A stretch of 64,000 bases of DNA from Sphingobacterium sp. (lineage in GTDB: Bacteria > Bacteroidota > Bacteroidia > Sphingobacteriales > Sphingobacteriaceae): contig JAQZAZ010000029.1 of assembly GCA_029239355.1 (NCBI GenBank), forward strand, positions 1-64,000, in the 5' to 3' direction. A program made the position numbers and the translations under genes. Positions 1 to 7,953 of this stretch are shown in pieces. Under the pieces are notes generated by a model. The model saw only the letters and a list, made by a program, of their open reading frames with translations. It did not search any database and had not been told where the DNA came from. The first letter of the stretch is position 1, and the number at the start of each line of letters is the position of its first letter.

Positions 1-600
1 CGCTACGAGGATAAATGGGTCTTACAACAGCTAAACCTTTCTCTAAAAACCGGGGAGCCAACAGCAATTATTGGCCCAAGTGGAAAAGGAAAAACAACCC
101 TGATCCGCCTGTTGCTCTCGCTGCTGAAAGCTGAAAAGGGGGACATCACCTTGGTTGACAAAGATGGCGAACGGCCATTGGAGTCAAAACACCGCATCAA
201 CTTTGCCTATATTCCGCAGGGCAATTCGCTATTCAGTGGGACGATACGGGAAAACCTCATGCTCCATGTCAAAGCAGATGGCGGCCTGGATATAGATAAG
301 GCGCTTTGGCTGGCCTGTGCAGAATTTGTATTTGACTTTCCTGATGGTGTAGATACCCTCGTAGGCGAATCTGGCATGGGCCTCTCAGAAGGGCAAGCCC
401 AACGGATCGCTATTGCCCGCGCACTGATGCATGATGGCGATATCTGGCTCTTTGACGAAGTCACCTCAGCCTTGGACCGAACAACTTCGGATACCTTAAC
501 GCAACGGCTACTGGAATATGGGAAACATAAAATATGTCTATTTGTAACGCATGACTTAAACCTGGCTGATAAATGTCCGCATAAAATCTACCTCGATTAA
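1..600 (+). CDS. ABC exporter ATP-binding domain, C-terminal part (cut by left edge)
   Basis: The reading frame is open from base 1, so the gene starts to the left of the window; 199 codons are visible. They form a nucleotide-binding domain: Walker A GPSGKGKT at visible residues 25-32, a Q-loop followed by NSLFSGTIREN (typical of type I exporters whose transmembrane and ATPase domains are fused), a signature LSEGQ at 128-132 instead of the usual LSGGQ, Walker B ending in D152-E153, and the switch histidine at 184. It would power export of a substrate across the inner membrane. The kinase-like gene downstream suggests a modified peptide as substrate, which is inference. The transmembrane part, and any peptidase domain, lie outside the window. 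Confidence 0.9.
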   Translation, partial: RYEDKWVLQQLNLSLKTGEPTAIIGPSGKGKTTLIRLLLSLLKAEKGDITLVDKDGERPLESKHRINFAYIPQGNSLFSGTIRENLMLHVKADGGLDIDKALWLACAEFVFDFPDGVDTLVGESGMGLSEGQAQRIAIARALMHDGDIWLFDEVTSALDRTTSDTLTQRLLEYGKHKICLFVTHDLNLADKCPHKIYLD

Positions 601-678
601 AGAAAGAGGTGAGATTGCAAAACAGAAACAGGTATGGAAGCAATTTGGATATTGGATATAAATATTAAAACAGAAACC

Positions 679-692
679 GAGCTTGCAAGCTC
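679..692. repeat. 14-bp palindrome upstream of the kinase-like gene
   Basis: GAGCTTGCAAGCTC is a perfect palindrome. A copy differing at one base lies at 1647-1660, just after the kinase gene, and both are followed by A. The pair brackets the gene. They could be short dispersed repeats, protein-binding sites or chance; there is no T-run, so neither looks like a terminator. Confidence 0.5.
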
Positions 693-722
693 ATGAAGTA
701 ATTATTCATTTTGAACTGAACC

Positions 723-1637
723 ATGAATATAACGAAATCACCTGAATTAGCTCAAACCCGCTACCGTATCGCAGATTTAGTTTTGGATTTTAACCATCCA
801 ATGAATATCCCTCTCCATACTATTCTCGTCTCCTTTCGGGATTTTCAAATCCCTACGACGGATGATAAAGCTGACATCATTATCAATATCAGTTTGGACA
901 AGGCCCCAGCAACAGCCGACATGGGTGTATTACGCACGGATGAGTCTATCGCCTGGGGGGATCGCTTCCGTTTTTATGAAAACGGGGATACCTTTATTAC
1001 AACCATCATAAATGATAATGGCAATGGGACATGGTACCAGTACAGTAACCGCAACTTTGACGAATCTACCATTTATGTCCCTGATAGCTCAGCGGATGAA
1101 CAGAGCGCTGTGATTACCTGGATGTCCATGATGATATTTGGCCAGGCCAGTCTTTCGCATGATACCATCATGATCCATGCCTCTGTAGTCAACCATCAGG
1201 GAAAGGGAGTTGCTTTTTTAGGTAAAAGTGGAACTGGAAAAAGCACACACAGCAGACTTTGGCAAACTCATATTCCCAACACGGTTTTGCTCAATGATGA
1301 TAATCCGGCTGTCCGCATAACAGCGGAGGGCATTTTTATCTATGGAACGCCCTGGAGTGGCAAAACGCCTTGTTATAAAAATGAACGGTTACCACTCCAA
1401 GCTTTTGTACGGCTAGCACAGGCTCCGGCAAATACGTTTACCTGGCAGCCTGGCCTTAAGGGTTTTATTGCGGTGCTTCCGAGCTGTACTGCTATCCGGT
1501 GGAATAAAGATCTTTTTTCGGGGATGAATACTATCCTGGAAAAAATTGTTGCCGAAGTGCAAGTAGGCTATTTACAATGTTTAGCCGATGCTACTGCAGC
1601 TGAGCTCTGCCATTCATTCATATTTGCTAGCGAGTAA
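723..1637 (+). CDS. HPr kinase / PEPCK-like P-loop kinase
   Basis: This 304-residue protein has a P-loop GKSGTGKST at residues 167-175, followed by LNDDNPAV and GTPWSGK. That is the pattern of the HPr-kinase-like proteins found beside PqqD, asparagine-synthase-like and ABC exporter genes in ribosomal-peptide clusters. In the lasso-peptide system of Paenibacillus a relative phosphorylates the precursor; whether this one does so is unknown. The first 140 residues lack recognisable motifs and may bind substrate. It lies 122 bp after the exporter gene on the same strand and ends before a strong terminator, so it is probably the last gene of that cluster. No precursor peptide is visible inside the window. 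True HPr kinase is unlikely, because the fold signature is that of the peptide-cluster group. Confidence 0.75.
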   Translation: MNITKSPELAQTRYRIADLVLDFNHPMNIPLHTILVSFRDFQIPTTDDKADIIINISLDKAPATADMGVLRTDESIAWGDRFRFYENGDTFITTIINDNGNGTWYQYSNRNFDESTIYVPDSSADEQSAVITWMSMMIFGQASLSHDTIMIHASVVNHQGKGVAFLGKSGTGKSTHSRLWQTHIPNTVLLNDDNPAVRITAEGIFIYGTPWSGKTPCYKNERLPLQAFVRLAQAPANTFTWQPGLKGFIAVLPSCTAIRWNKDLFSGMNTILEKIVAEVQVGYLQCLADATAAELCHSFIFASE

Positions 1638-1646
1638 TATCACCCC

Positions 1647-1660
1647 GAGCTCGCAAGCTC
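1647..1660. repeat. Second copy of the 14-bp palindrome
   Basis: GAGCTCGCAAGCTC matches the copy at 679-692 in 13 of 14 bases. It lies 10 bp after the stop codon of the kinase-like gene and just before the terminator. Confidence 0.5.
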
Positions 1661-1682
1661 AGTTTGTATAAAGCATTTTATC

Positions 1683-1724
1683 AAAAAAGGTCAGTAGATA
1701 GCTAGTTATCTACTGACCTTTTTT
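1683..1724. terminator. Bidirectional terminator, perfect 18-bp stem
   Basis: AAAAAAGGTCAGTAGATA (1683-1700) pairs perfectly with 1707-1724 across a 6-base loop. A-run and T-run flank the stem, so it can end both the plus-strand kinase transcript and the minus-strand S41 protease transcript. Confidence 0.93.
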
Positions 1725-1758
1725 AATTCTATTAATGCGAAAAGAAAGAGCGATAAAC

Positions 1759-3324
1759 TTATTTGCTCCTTGTCTTGATCATACCACGCTCTGGTCTGGT
1801 ATGCATTTTGCCTTGATCCACTGCTTGGATAGTACGTGAAGAAATACTCCGCAATGCTGCCCGTGTTCCGCTTGTCGGTGCCGCATCTGCTAGGGCTGTT
1901 GCCAGCATTCCTTCCTTCGGGTCCCCTACATCGGCGGAAACATCGTCGCCGACATTACTCTTATCTGGGACAAGGCCGTCCCAATAATCGCGCAAATCAC
2001 GATCAGTACCCTTGTTATATTTTTCGCCGACATTTCCCCGTGAATTCTTTAAAATAAATGAAGCTGGCCAATAAGATACTTTATTCTGAACTTTCTGCTC
2101 GAAAAATCCAACAGGCTTGCCGTAGGTCCTTGAATCGGTAGCAATAATCTCTACCGGAAGATGCGGCGTAAGCACATTGATCAGCATCTCAGCCGCTGAT
2201 GCCGTCTCTTCACTCACTAAGAAATAGACTTTATTAAGATTTAACGTACTGAGTCCCTCAAAGTAAGTATCATACATATGCAGCTGATCTCTTAAGGTCT
2301 TGGCTGCATCCGATTGCATATACTTATTCATCTCATAGGTCAGCATCAGCTTCCCTTTGGTCTTGGCTCCGCCGATCTTATCCGCGACATAAATAGCAGC
2401 ATCCACATACCCACCACCATTGTAGCGCAGATCAACGATGAGGCTTTTGATCTGTTTGGTCTCATAGGTGGCAAAGGCAGCGTTGATATTTTTCTGGTTC
2501 TGATTGTTATTTTCAATCTCTTCAAAGGAAGAAAGAGCCAAATAACCAATGTTGTTGCCGCTATAGGTATATGTCGTATCTTTGTAGATGGGATTGATCA
2601 CATAGGAATTATTATAGATCATTGGTTTTTCAAAAACCTTATTATCCGCACGCCTCACCTGAAGCGTAAGACTTGCCGCATCCAATGCTGAATTGATCTT
2701 ACCTCTTAATCGACTATACGCCGCAGGGTCTTTCACTTCGCAAGTCCCGCCTTCGTCTGGACAGCTAACTTCTACTGAATAATTTTCTGTGTCTTTATTG
2801 ACAGATGTAATGATATCTGCCCGTTTAAATCCAGCTACTTGTGCTGGAGACCCACCTTCAACAAAGGAAATAAAGGGCCGTGCAGTCTTGCTATCTAGCG
2901 AAAACCATTGTATAGAAATGCCATAACCTTCGTTGTTGTCCATCTTGGTATTGGCCTGCTCTGCAATATTATAACCATTGATCCCTTCCATAAAGGAAAA
3001 ACGGTCAAACACCCCGGCATAACCAGCGGCAACATGGACCGGTGTCAACCTTTTAAGTGCATCGAGCACACTACTGGCCGATCCATATTGATCGGTATAC
3101 TGTGCTGGATTAGTTAAATGATCTGGAATAGATCCATCCGCCCATATGGAATAGAGCTTATAATATTTATAGATATCGTCTTTGATAAGCTGGCCTTCGG
3201 TACGGTCAGTCGGTTCCGGCTCCGGTTCGGGCTCAGGATTATCCTTTTTACAGGATAGTACAGTAAGTCCGATCAGCGCTATCGCTGCCCAACGTCCTAC
3301 TTGCTGTAGAGGGACTATGTTCAT
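1759..3324 (-). CDS. S41 family peptidase lipoprotein
   Basis: This 521-residue secreted protease starts with a lipoprotein signal (IGLTVLSC) followed by a short acidic Pro-Glu linker, so it should be anchored in a membrane facing the periplasm or surface. The order is an N-terminal helical region, a PDZ-like region (around SFVEGGSPAQVAGFKRADI) and the S41 catalytic domain. The nucleophile is the Ser in EETASAAE (about residue 376), and the probable general base is the Lys in TYGKPVG. The frame extends upstream to a TTG at 3348, but the ATG at 3324 gives the better signal peptide. It stands alone; its target is unknown. The family processes C termini of secreted proteins. It is distinct from the larger Prc-type protease at 12.7 kb. 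Confidence 0.88.
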   Translation of the reverse strand: MNIVPLQQVGRWAAIALIGLTVLSCKKDNPEPEPEPEPTDRTEGQLIKDDIYKYYKLYSIWADGSIPDHLTNPAQYTDQYGSASSVLDALKRLTPVHVAAGYAGVFDRFSFMEGINGYNIAEQANTKMDNNEGYGISIQWFSLDSKTARPFISFVEGGSPAQVAGFKRADIITSVNKDTENYSVEVSCPDEGGTCEVKDPAAYSRLRGKINSALDAASLTLQVRRADNKVFEKPMIYNNSYVINPIYKDTTYTYSGNNIGYLALSSFEEIENNNQNQKNINAAFATYETKQIKSLIVDLRYNGGGYVDAAIYVADKIGGAKTKGKLMLTYEMNKYMQSDAAKTLRDQLHMYDTYFEGLSTLNLNKVYFLVSEETASAAEMLINVLTPHLPVEIIATDSRTYGKPVGFFEQKVQNKVSYWPASFILKNSRGNVGEKYNKGTDRDLRDYWDGLVPDKSNVGDDVSADVGDPKEGMLATALADAAPTSGTRAALRSISSRTIQAVDQGKMHTRPERGMIKTRSK

Positions 3325-3383
3325 ATATAGAAGCAATTTGTATAACAAACATAGCTAATTTAAAGCTGATACACAATAAAAAA

Positions 3384-3413
3384 ACACGCCAACCCAAACA
3401 AGTGTTGGCGTGT
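3384..3413 (-). terminator. Terminator of the receptor/DUF4374 operon
   Basis: ACACGCCAAC (3384-3393) pairs with GTTGGCGTGT (3404-3413). An A-run on the left becomes the T-run of the minus-strand transcript. It lies 10 bp after the stop codon of the DUF4374 gene. Confidence 0.9.
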
Positions 3414-3423
3414 CTGCATGATG

Positions 3424-4623
3424 TTATTTTAATTTATTGATGTGATAGACTTGGGTAACTCCGGGGTCGATTTCAGCACCTTTTTTTACCGTATTACTTT
3501 TAATATTATATTCGTAGATGAACCATTTCGATGCTGGCGTTTTTACTGCTGTATATAGATTTCCATCTTCGATCAGGTTGATTGTGGTTGTAGGGTCTCC
3601 TCCTGTCATTTCAGCTAAATTTGCAATTATTTTTTTATTAGCAACATCGATCACATAAGGTCTGACATAAGCCTTACCCTCACCTAACCAAGCCAAATCG
3701 CCACCTTTTACAGCATAGTCTTTTAAGTCGTACAGATAGCTCTTATCAAACTCGGTCTCTCCATTGTTGACACGCAGGATTGCGTATGTACCATCTGTTT
3801 TCCCACGGGTTAATAGATAAAGGTTATTATTGTCATCTAGGAAAGAATAGTTTTCTCTCTGCCAGTGGCCTGCAACATAGCTTGCTCTATCATCGCTCAT
3901 GATATGGCCATTTGCCATGCTTGGGTAATCACAGATATAGGCGTAGGCTTTTGTATTGACAGGCTTATAATCGACGTTATAATAATAAAATCCAAAATAA
4001 GCTTTTCCACCACCAATTCGCATACTAGTGACATTTAATATGGTTGGATCAACTGTGCCATCTGGTTTGTAAACCGTATAATCTAGGGTTGGAATCTGGG
4101 CTTTTAACGTCTTATTGATTGTCATATCCTTTGTATTCATAAAGTAAATGTCCTTTTCAAATACTTTCTTCTCCAGATTTGCATCACTAGCCCCTGTGGA
4201 CGTAAAGACAATTTCATCTGTGGTACTGAACTGACTTGCTACTTTTCCAAGATAAAAATCGCTCGGAAAAGCATAATTATCAACTTCTTTAAACTCTCCG
4301 ACATCTGTTAATTGATGTTTGCTAAAACGCGTGCCATCATTTGACAAGTAATAATTGCCATTGAAAATATAGGCATAACCTGCGTATCGGGCTTGGGGCA
4401 AGTTACCAGTGATGTCGACCCCTTTATTATTTGCTGGCGATAATAAGGTATCTTTCATTATTTCATCGGTTGTCAGGAGATATGATCCGGTCGCCGTTGC
4501 AACCCATACCGAATACTTGGATGGTATTTTTTCTGTATCTTCAGGAATGCTAGGACTGTCTTTGCATGAGGAGATCAGCAGCGCAGCTAGTGCACAATAG
4601 CCGAATAATCTATTTTTTTTCAT
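3424..4623 (-). CDS. DUF4374 domain lipoprotein (iron-uptake associated)
   Basis: This 399-residue protein carries a lipoprotein signal (ALLISSC, Cys at residue 20), so it is probably attached to the outer membrane. The rest has the blade-like repeats and many Tyr and Asp residues of DUF4374, a family that in Bacteroidota accompanies TonB-dependent siderophore or haem receptors; its biochemical role is not established. It lies 23 bp after the TonB receptor gene and shares its transcript, which ends at the hairpin at 3384-3413. Expression should follow the operator-bearing promoter near 7160-7194. A substrate-binding or surface accessory role is inferred from context only. Confidence 0.85.
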   Translation of the reverse strand: MKKNRLFGYCALAALLISSCKDSPSIPEDTEKIPSKYSVWVATATGSYLLTTDEIMKDTLLSPANNKGVDITGNLPQARYAGYAYIFNGNYYLSNDGTRFSKHQLTDVGEFKEVDNYAFPSDFYLGKVASQFSTTDEIVFTSTGASDANLEKKVFEKDIYFMNTKDMTINKTLKAQIPTLDYTVYKPDGTVDPTILNVTSMRIGGGKAYFGFYYYNVDYKPVNTKAYAYICDYPSMANGHIMSDDRASYVAGHWQRENYSFLDDNNNLYLLTRGKTDGTYAILRVNNGETEFDKSYLYDLKDYAVKGGDLAWLGEGKAYVRPYVIDVANKKIIANLAEMTGGDPTTTINLIEDGNLYTAVKTPASKWFIYEYNIKSNTVKKGAEIDPGVTQVYHINKLK

Positions 4624-4646
4624 GATTATTAATGATATATGATTAA

Positions 4647-7055
4647 TTATAGGATTGAAACTCTAAATTTTACAAAAAAAGCCCTTCCGGGTTTTTGAAG
4701 ACGGAAGTTGTCATAGGCACGTTCGTCAAAAATATTACGGGCCTCACCCGAAATATTATATCGGTTGTGATTCCAAGAATAGCTGACCAAAAAGGAGTGA
4801 ACGAGTTGTGTAGGAATATAGTTTTTTGAAGCCAACGAACCAAGGTGGCTATCGCTTAAATAAAACCATTTTGTATACTGTGTAGTCCAGTTGATCTGCG
4901 TGCGGCTGCCTTTGCTAAACCAGTCATTTTGCGCGAAACCTAGATCAAGGTTTCCATACACCCAAGGGCGGTTGGGGATTTGGTACCCATAGGTCAAGCT
5001 AACTTGCTGATTAGTCTCGTCGGTATATTTCTGGTTATCGATCGCTTTATCATAGCTTCCGTTAAAAGCAGCTGTAATGATATCCTTATAGCCGTAGCGA
5101 AATTCAAAACTGCCACCGTACAACTTTACGCCTGGAATATTGTAATATTGAAATTTATCTTGTTCATTTTCTGTAACAATCCGTACATTTTGATAGTCTT
5201 TTGCCAAACGATAAAAGCCGGAAAGATCGAGGTTGATAAAATGGTTATCATTAAAAAATGTATTGTAATAAAAGCCGGTGTTGAGATTGTCGCTTCGCTC
5301 AGGCTTGAGATCCCAGTTAGCTACATAGTTTTGACCGTCACCATATAGGGCAGTCATCTCTGGCATATTATACGCCCGTTCGGCAGAGAATTTGACTCCG
5401 CCATCTTTAAATATCCGATAACGGGAGGCCAGACTATATCCCTTATAACCCAGATATTTTGATTGGGACACAATGGCGCCGCTCACAACCTCATTATCAC
5501 TACCAAATTTTCGTTGATCAATCTCCTGATAGGTGTCTAAACCGTAGTATTTTATGGCAATATTGTTGACCAATCTTTTGTCCAACCATTGACTTTGCCA
5601 GGCCAAACCAGCAATATACTTGACCATATTATTGGGTAGCCCTGAGGTATTGTGGTTTAAAATTTTATCATATGTTTTCCGGTCATTTGTACTGATATTG
5701 TAATTGAAGTTTAAGCTATGATTTCGGCTATCGTCAAAATCATAGTTCAGATTTATTCTTCCCAGTACGCTACTGGTATTTTGTTTTGTGTGGACTTCAT
5801 TCCTTGGTTTGTCCCCTGTTTTATTTCCTATCGGGGAACCTGTCCATTCATAATTATATTGTGCGGTATCTCTATTATGGGTTATATCAAATCCATAGTT
5901 GGCGTAAATATCTGCATACAATCTGTCAACGATAAAATTTTGCTTTTTATAGCTCAGAGTTGGCATAATGTATGCCGATTCCCGCCAGCTGCCACCATAC
6001 AGTGAATTAATCGTTGCGCCGAGCTGATTTTGTTTGTTATTGCCGGCATAGGTCAAACCGACAAAAAATTGGTCAGCCCAGCTTTTATCACGAAGTCCGA
6101 CTTCTACCTGCCCCATGCTAGAATAATACCGGTCATTGAACCGTCTCGCTTCAGCAATAGGCACAAATTTATTATTGACTGCTCTTTCCAAGATTACACC
6201 ATATTTTTCTTCGGTATACATCTTGTAATTATTGTCCGAATAGTTGTAGAAGGCATTTGTACGTACGGATAATTTACTTTTGGGATTGGTATACATACCC
6301 ACTAGAGAAGCTTGGTGAGTGTTGAAGGAGCCGTAACTATAGCTTAGATCTAGAAAGTGTCTTTTCCGTTGCTTGGTAATGATATTGACCGCTCCACCCA
6401 AGGCATCCGAACCTAGAAATGCTGGAACAACCCCTTTATAGATCTCGATACGATCAACTAAGTTCACAGGGATATTATTTAAGGACATGGCAGGGCCGAA
6501 ATCATCCATGGGCACACCGTCGATATAAATTTTAGCTGCTAAACCATTGATCCGAAAGGCAAAATTTGAACCCAATCCACCATCTTCCCGAATAGTTACC
6601 CCTGGCGCGGTCCGCAGGATCTGATTGACAGTGGCTGTTTGATTGGCGTATCGGTTCATGTCAATAACACTTACGTTAAATCCTGACCGTTTTATTTCGT
6701 TGACCCGCCTTTGATTTTCGGTTTGGCCTTTCACATCAACTGCTTCAAGTTGATGTTCGTCATTTTTTAGCCGAAAGTTTTTGTATGTTTCATTACTTTT
6801 CAATTGGATACTTTGCGGAATATACCCCACAGAAGTCACTTCTATTTTAAAATCTTGTCTGGAGCCAATCTGCAATTTGTAAAATCCGTCTACATCAGTG
6901 GAGGTCCGAATATCAGTGCCCATGACAGATACCGTAGCACTTTCTATTCCTTTTCCGAAGATATCTTTGACATATCCTGAAAGGGAGGTTTGAGCCTGTG
7001 CTAGCGAGCTGAAATATAATAACGATATAAAAAAAATGTAGGTTGTTTTTGACAT
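4647..7055 (-). CDS. TonB-dependent outer-membrane receptor, probably for an iron complex
   Basis: This 802-residue protein has a signal peptide ending near SLAQAQ, a carboxypeptidase-regulatory-like domain (about residues 24-100), a TonB plug (about 115-235, including VDRIEIYKGVVPAFLGSDAL) and a 22-strand-type beta-barrel ending in the aromatic-rich FFVKFRVSIL. It would bind a ligand at the surface and import it with TonB energy. The evidence for iron is contextual: a DUF4374 partner downstream, a divergent PepSY operon, and a promoter carrying an operator-like sequence shared with another siderophore-type receptor at 62.4 kb. The ligand (siderophore, haem or other) cannot be read from the sequence. 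Confidence 0.9.
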   Translation of the reverse strand: MSKTTYIFFISLLYFSSLAQAQTSLSGYVKDIFGKGIESATVSVMGTDIRTSTDVDGFYKLQIGSRQDFKIEVTSVGYIPQSIQLKSNETYKNFRLKNDEHQLEAVDVKGQTENQRRVNEIKRSGFNVSVIDMNRYANQTATVNQILRTAPGVTIREDGGLGSNFAFRINGLAAKIYIDGVPMDDFGPAMSLNNIPVNLVDRIEIYKGVVPAFLGSDALGGAVNIITKQRKRHFLDLSYSYGSFNTHQASLVGMYTNPKSKLSVRTNAFYNYSDNNYKMYTEEKYGVILERAVNNKFVPIAEARRFNDRYYSSMGQVEVGLRDKSWADQFFVGLTYAGNNKQNQLGATINSLYGGSWRESAYIMPTLSYKKQNFIVDRLYADIYANYGFDITHNRDTAQYNYEWTGSPIGNKTGDKPRNEVHTKQNTSSVLGRINLNYDFDDSRNHSLNFNYNISTNDRKTYDKILNHNTSGLPNNMVKYIAGLAWQSQWLDKRLVNNIAIKYYGLDTYQEIDQRKFGSDNEVVSGAIVSQSKYLGYKGYSLASRYRIFKDGGVKFSAERAYNMPEMTALYGDGQNYVANWDLKPERSDNLNTGFYYNTFFNDNHFINLDLSGFYRLAKDYQNVRIVTENEQDKFQYYNIPGVKLYGGSFEFRYGYKDIITAAFNGSYDKAIDNQKYTDETNQQVSLTYGYQIPNRPWVYGNLDLGFAQNDWFSKGSRTQINWTTQYTKWFYLSDSHLGSLASKNYIPTQLVHSFLVSYSWNHNRYNISGEARNIFDERAYDNFRLQKPGRAFFVKFRVSIL

Positions 7056-7159
7056 GTTAGTTTTAAATATTTTCTTATATAATGTACGGATCGGAATATA
7101 ATATATATTATATCACTGATAATCAAACAATTGTACTGTAGTCAATTTATAAATCGGGA

Positions 7160-7189
7160 CAAATATACATTTATTTAGATTAATTACAA
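7160..7189 (-). promoter_or_regulatory. Promoter of the receptor/DUF4374 operon
   Basis: Read on the minus strand, TTG (7189-7187) is followed after exactly 19 bp by TATATTTG (7167-7160), matching the Bacteroidota -33/-7 promoter. The start codon is 104 bp downstream. The operator-like site 7171-7194 covers the -33 element and spacer, so a bound repressor would block polymerase. Confidence 0.8.
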
Positions 7190-7194
7190 ATAAT
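7171..7194 (+). promoter_or_regulatory. Candidate iron-responsive operator, site A
   Basis: This 24-bp AT-rich partial dyad has the core TATTTAGATTAATT and ends in AAATAAT. It matches site C (62420-62443) at 22 of 24 positions and site B (7279-7302) at 20 of 24. It overlaps the promoter of the minus-strand receptor operon. A Fur-type repressor is the most likely binder, from position and gene content; no regulator gene is in the window. Confidence 0.7.
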
Positions 7195-7247
7195 TAATAA
7201 TGTTATTTATTCCTCCCAGGAGAATGAACAAAATCGAAGTATGGAGG

Positions 7248-7277
7248 TTGCGAAAATAGATATTATTAATATATTTG
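7248..7277 (+). promoter_or_regulatory. Promoter of the PepSY operon
   Basis: TTG (7248-7250), a 19-bp spacer and TATATTTG (7270-7277) fit the Bacteroidota promoter consensus. The first start codon is at 7330. Operator site B begins two bases after the -7 element and so covers the expected transcription start. Confidence 0.8.
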
Positions 7278-7278
7278 C

Positions 7279-7302
7279 ATTGTTTAAAATGAATCTAAAT
7301 AA
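7279..7302 (-). promoter_or_regulatory. Candidate iron-responsive operator, site B
   Basis: Read on the minus strand it contains TTATTTAGATTCATT and ends in AAACAAT, matching site A at 20 of 24 positions. It covers the presumed transcription start of the plus-strand PepSY operon. Sites A and B face each other across the divergent intergenic region, so both operons would respond together. Confidence 0.65.
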
Positions 7303-7329
7303 AATTAGTATTGAATAACGGCGATCAAT

Positions 7330-7662
7330 ATGTATACTTTTTTACTCTTGTTAATTTTTGCCGGTAGCTATTGCTGGTACAGTTCCTCGGAAAAGGTCAA
7401 AATACAAAAGGGGCCAGCGCTAGTACTGAGCTGTGTAAAAGATAAAACCCGATCAAGGATACTGGGCATCGCACTACTCATCCTCTCTTGGATACTGACC
7501 ATATATCTACAGGGCATTCTTGCTGGAACATTAGCTTTTGGGGCCTATAGTATGGGATTTTTTAGCATGATCGTGCTCCTATGGCCTTACCGATATTTTC
7601 AATGGAAACAACTTACTGTTGTTTTTATAATCGCTCTCTTATTAGAAACAATAATATTCTAA
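7330..7662 (+). CDS. Small integral membrane protein, DUF3325-like
   Basis: This 110-residue protein has about four hydrophobic segments (residues 2-14, 46-64, 66-85 and 94-109) and an early charged loop. Size, topology and position directly ahead of a second small membrane protein and a PepSY protein resemble the DUF3325/DUF3649/PepSY set seen with TonB iron receptors. It overlaps nothing and is followed after 4 bp by the next gene, so the three are co-transcribed. Its function is unknown; a role in inner-membrane handling of imported iron complexes is inference. The family assignment rests on pattern rather than a distinctive motif. Confidence 0.7.
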   Translation: MYTFLLLLIFAGSYCWYSSSEKVKIQKGPALVLSCVKDKTRSRILGIALLILSWILTIYLQGILAGTLAFGAYSMGFFSMIVLLWPYRYFQWKQLTVVFIIALLLETIIF

Positions 7663-7666
7663 ATCA

Positions 7667-7942
7667 ATGCCTGCCAATAAAAAATACTTAAGCAGCCCAT
7701 TTCAACGGTTCCTCAAACTGACCGCAGGATTCTTCGGTGGTTATTTTGTGATGCTTTACCTCCACCTTTGCCTAACGAAATTGTTTGATAAAACGGATAT
7801 ATTGATCACGGCTTACGTCACGGGTTTTATCGCATGGGGAATATTATTGCTCGTTGCCTTTCTTTCCAAAAGCGGTTGGATCATATGGGGTATCTATCTG
7901 CTTTTGATTGCTACATTTTATGGCATCTTTCTTTACCTCTAA
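7667..7942 (+). CDS. Small integral membrane protein, DUF3649-like
   Basis: This 91-residue protein has three hydrophobic segments (about residues 15-36, 46-64 and 70-90) after a short basic N terminus with a KYLSSPFQRFLK stretch. It sits between the DUF3325-like gene (4-bp gap) and the PepSY gene (11-bp gap), the usual position of DUF3649 proteins in iron-uptake operons. No catalytic residues are apparent. It probably forms a membrane complex with its neighbours, which is inference. Confidence 0.7.
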   Translation: MPANKKYLSSPFQRFLKLTAGFFGGYFVMLYLHLCLTKLFDKTDILITAYVTGFIAWGILLLVAFLSKSGWIIWGIYLLLIATFYGIFLYL

Positions 7943-7953
7943 TCACCTTTACC

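Noticed and set aside
2314..2691. 125-residue plus-strand ORF inside the S41 protease gene
   Set aside because: It is antisense to a conserved domain and has no recognisable features; such shadow frames are common opposite real genes here.
7834..7953. N-terminal 40-residue extension of the PepSY protein
   Set aside because: It overlaps the upstream membrane-protein gene in another frame and lacks family similarity; ATG 7954 matches the usual start.
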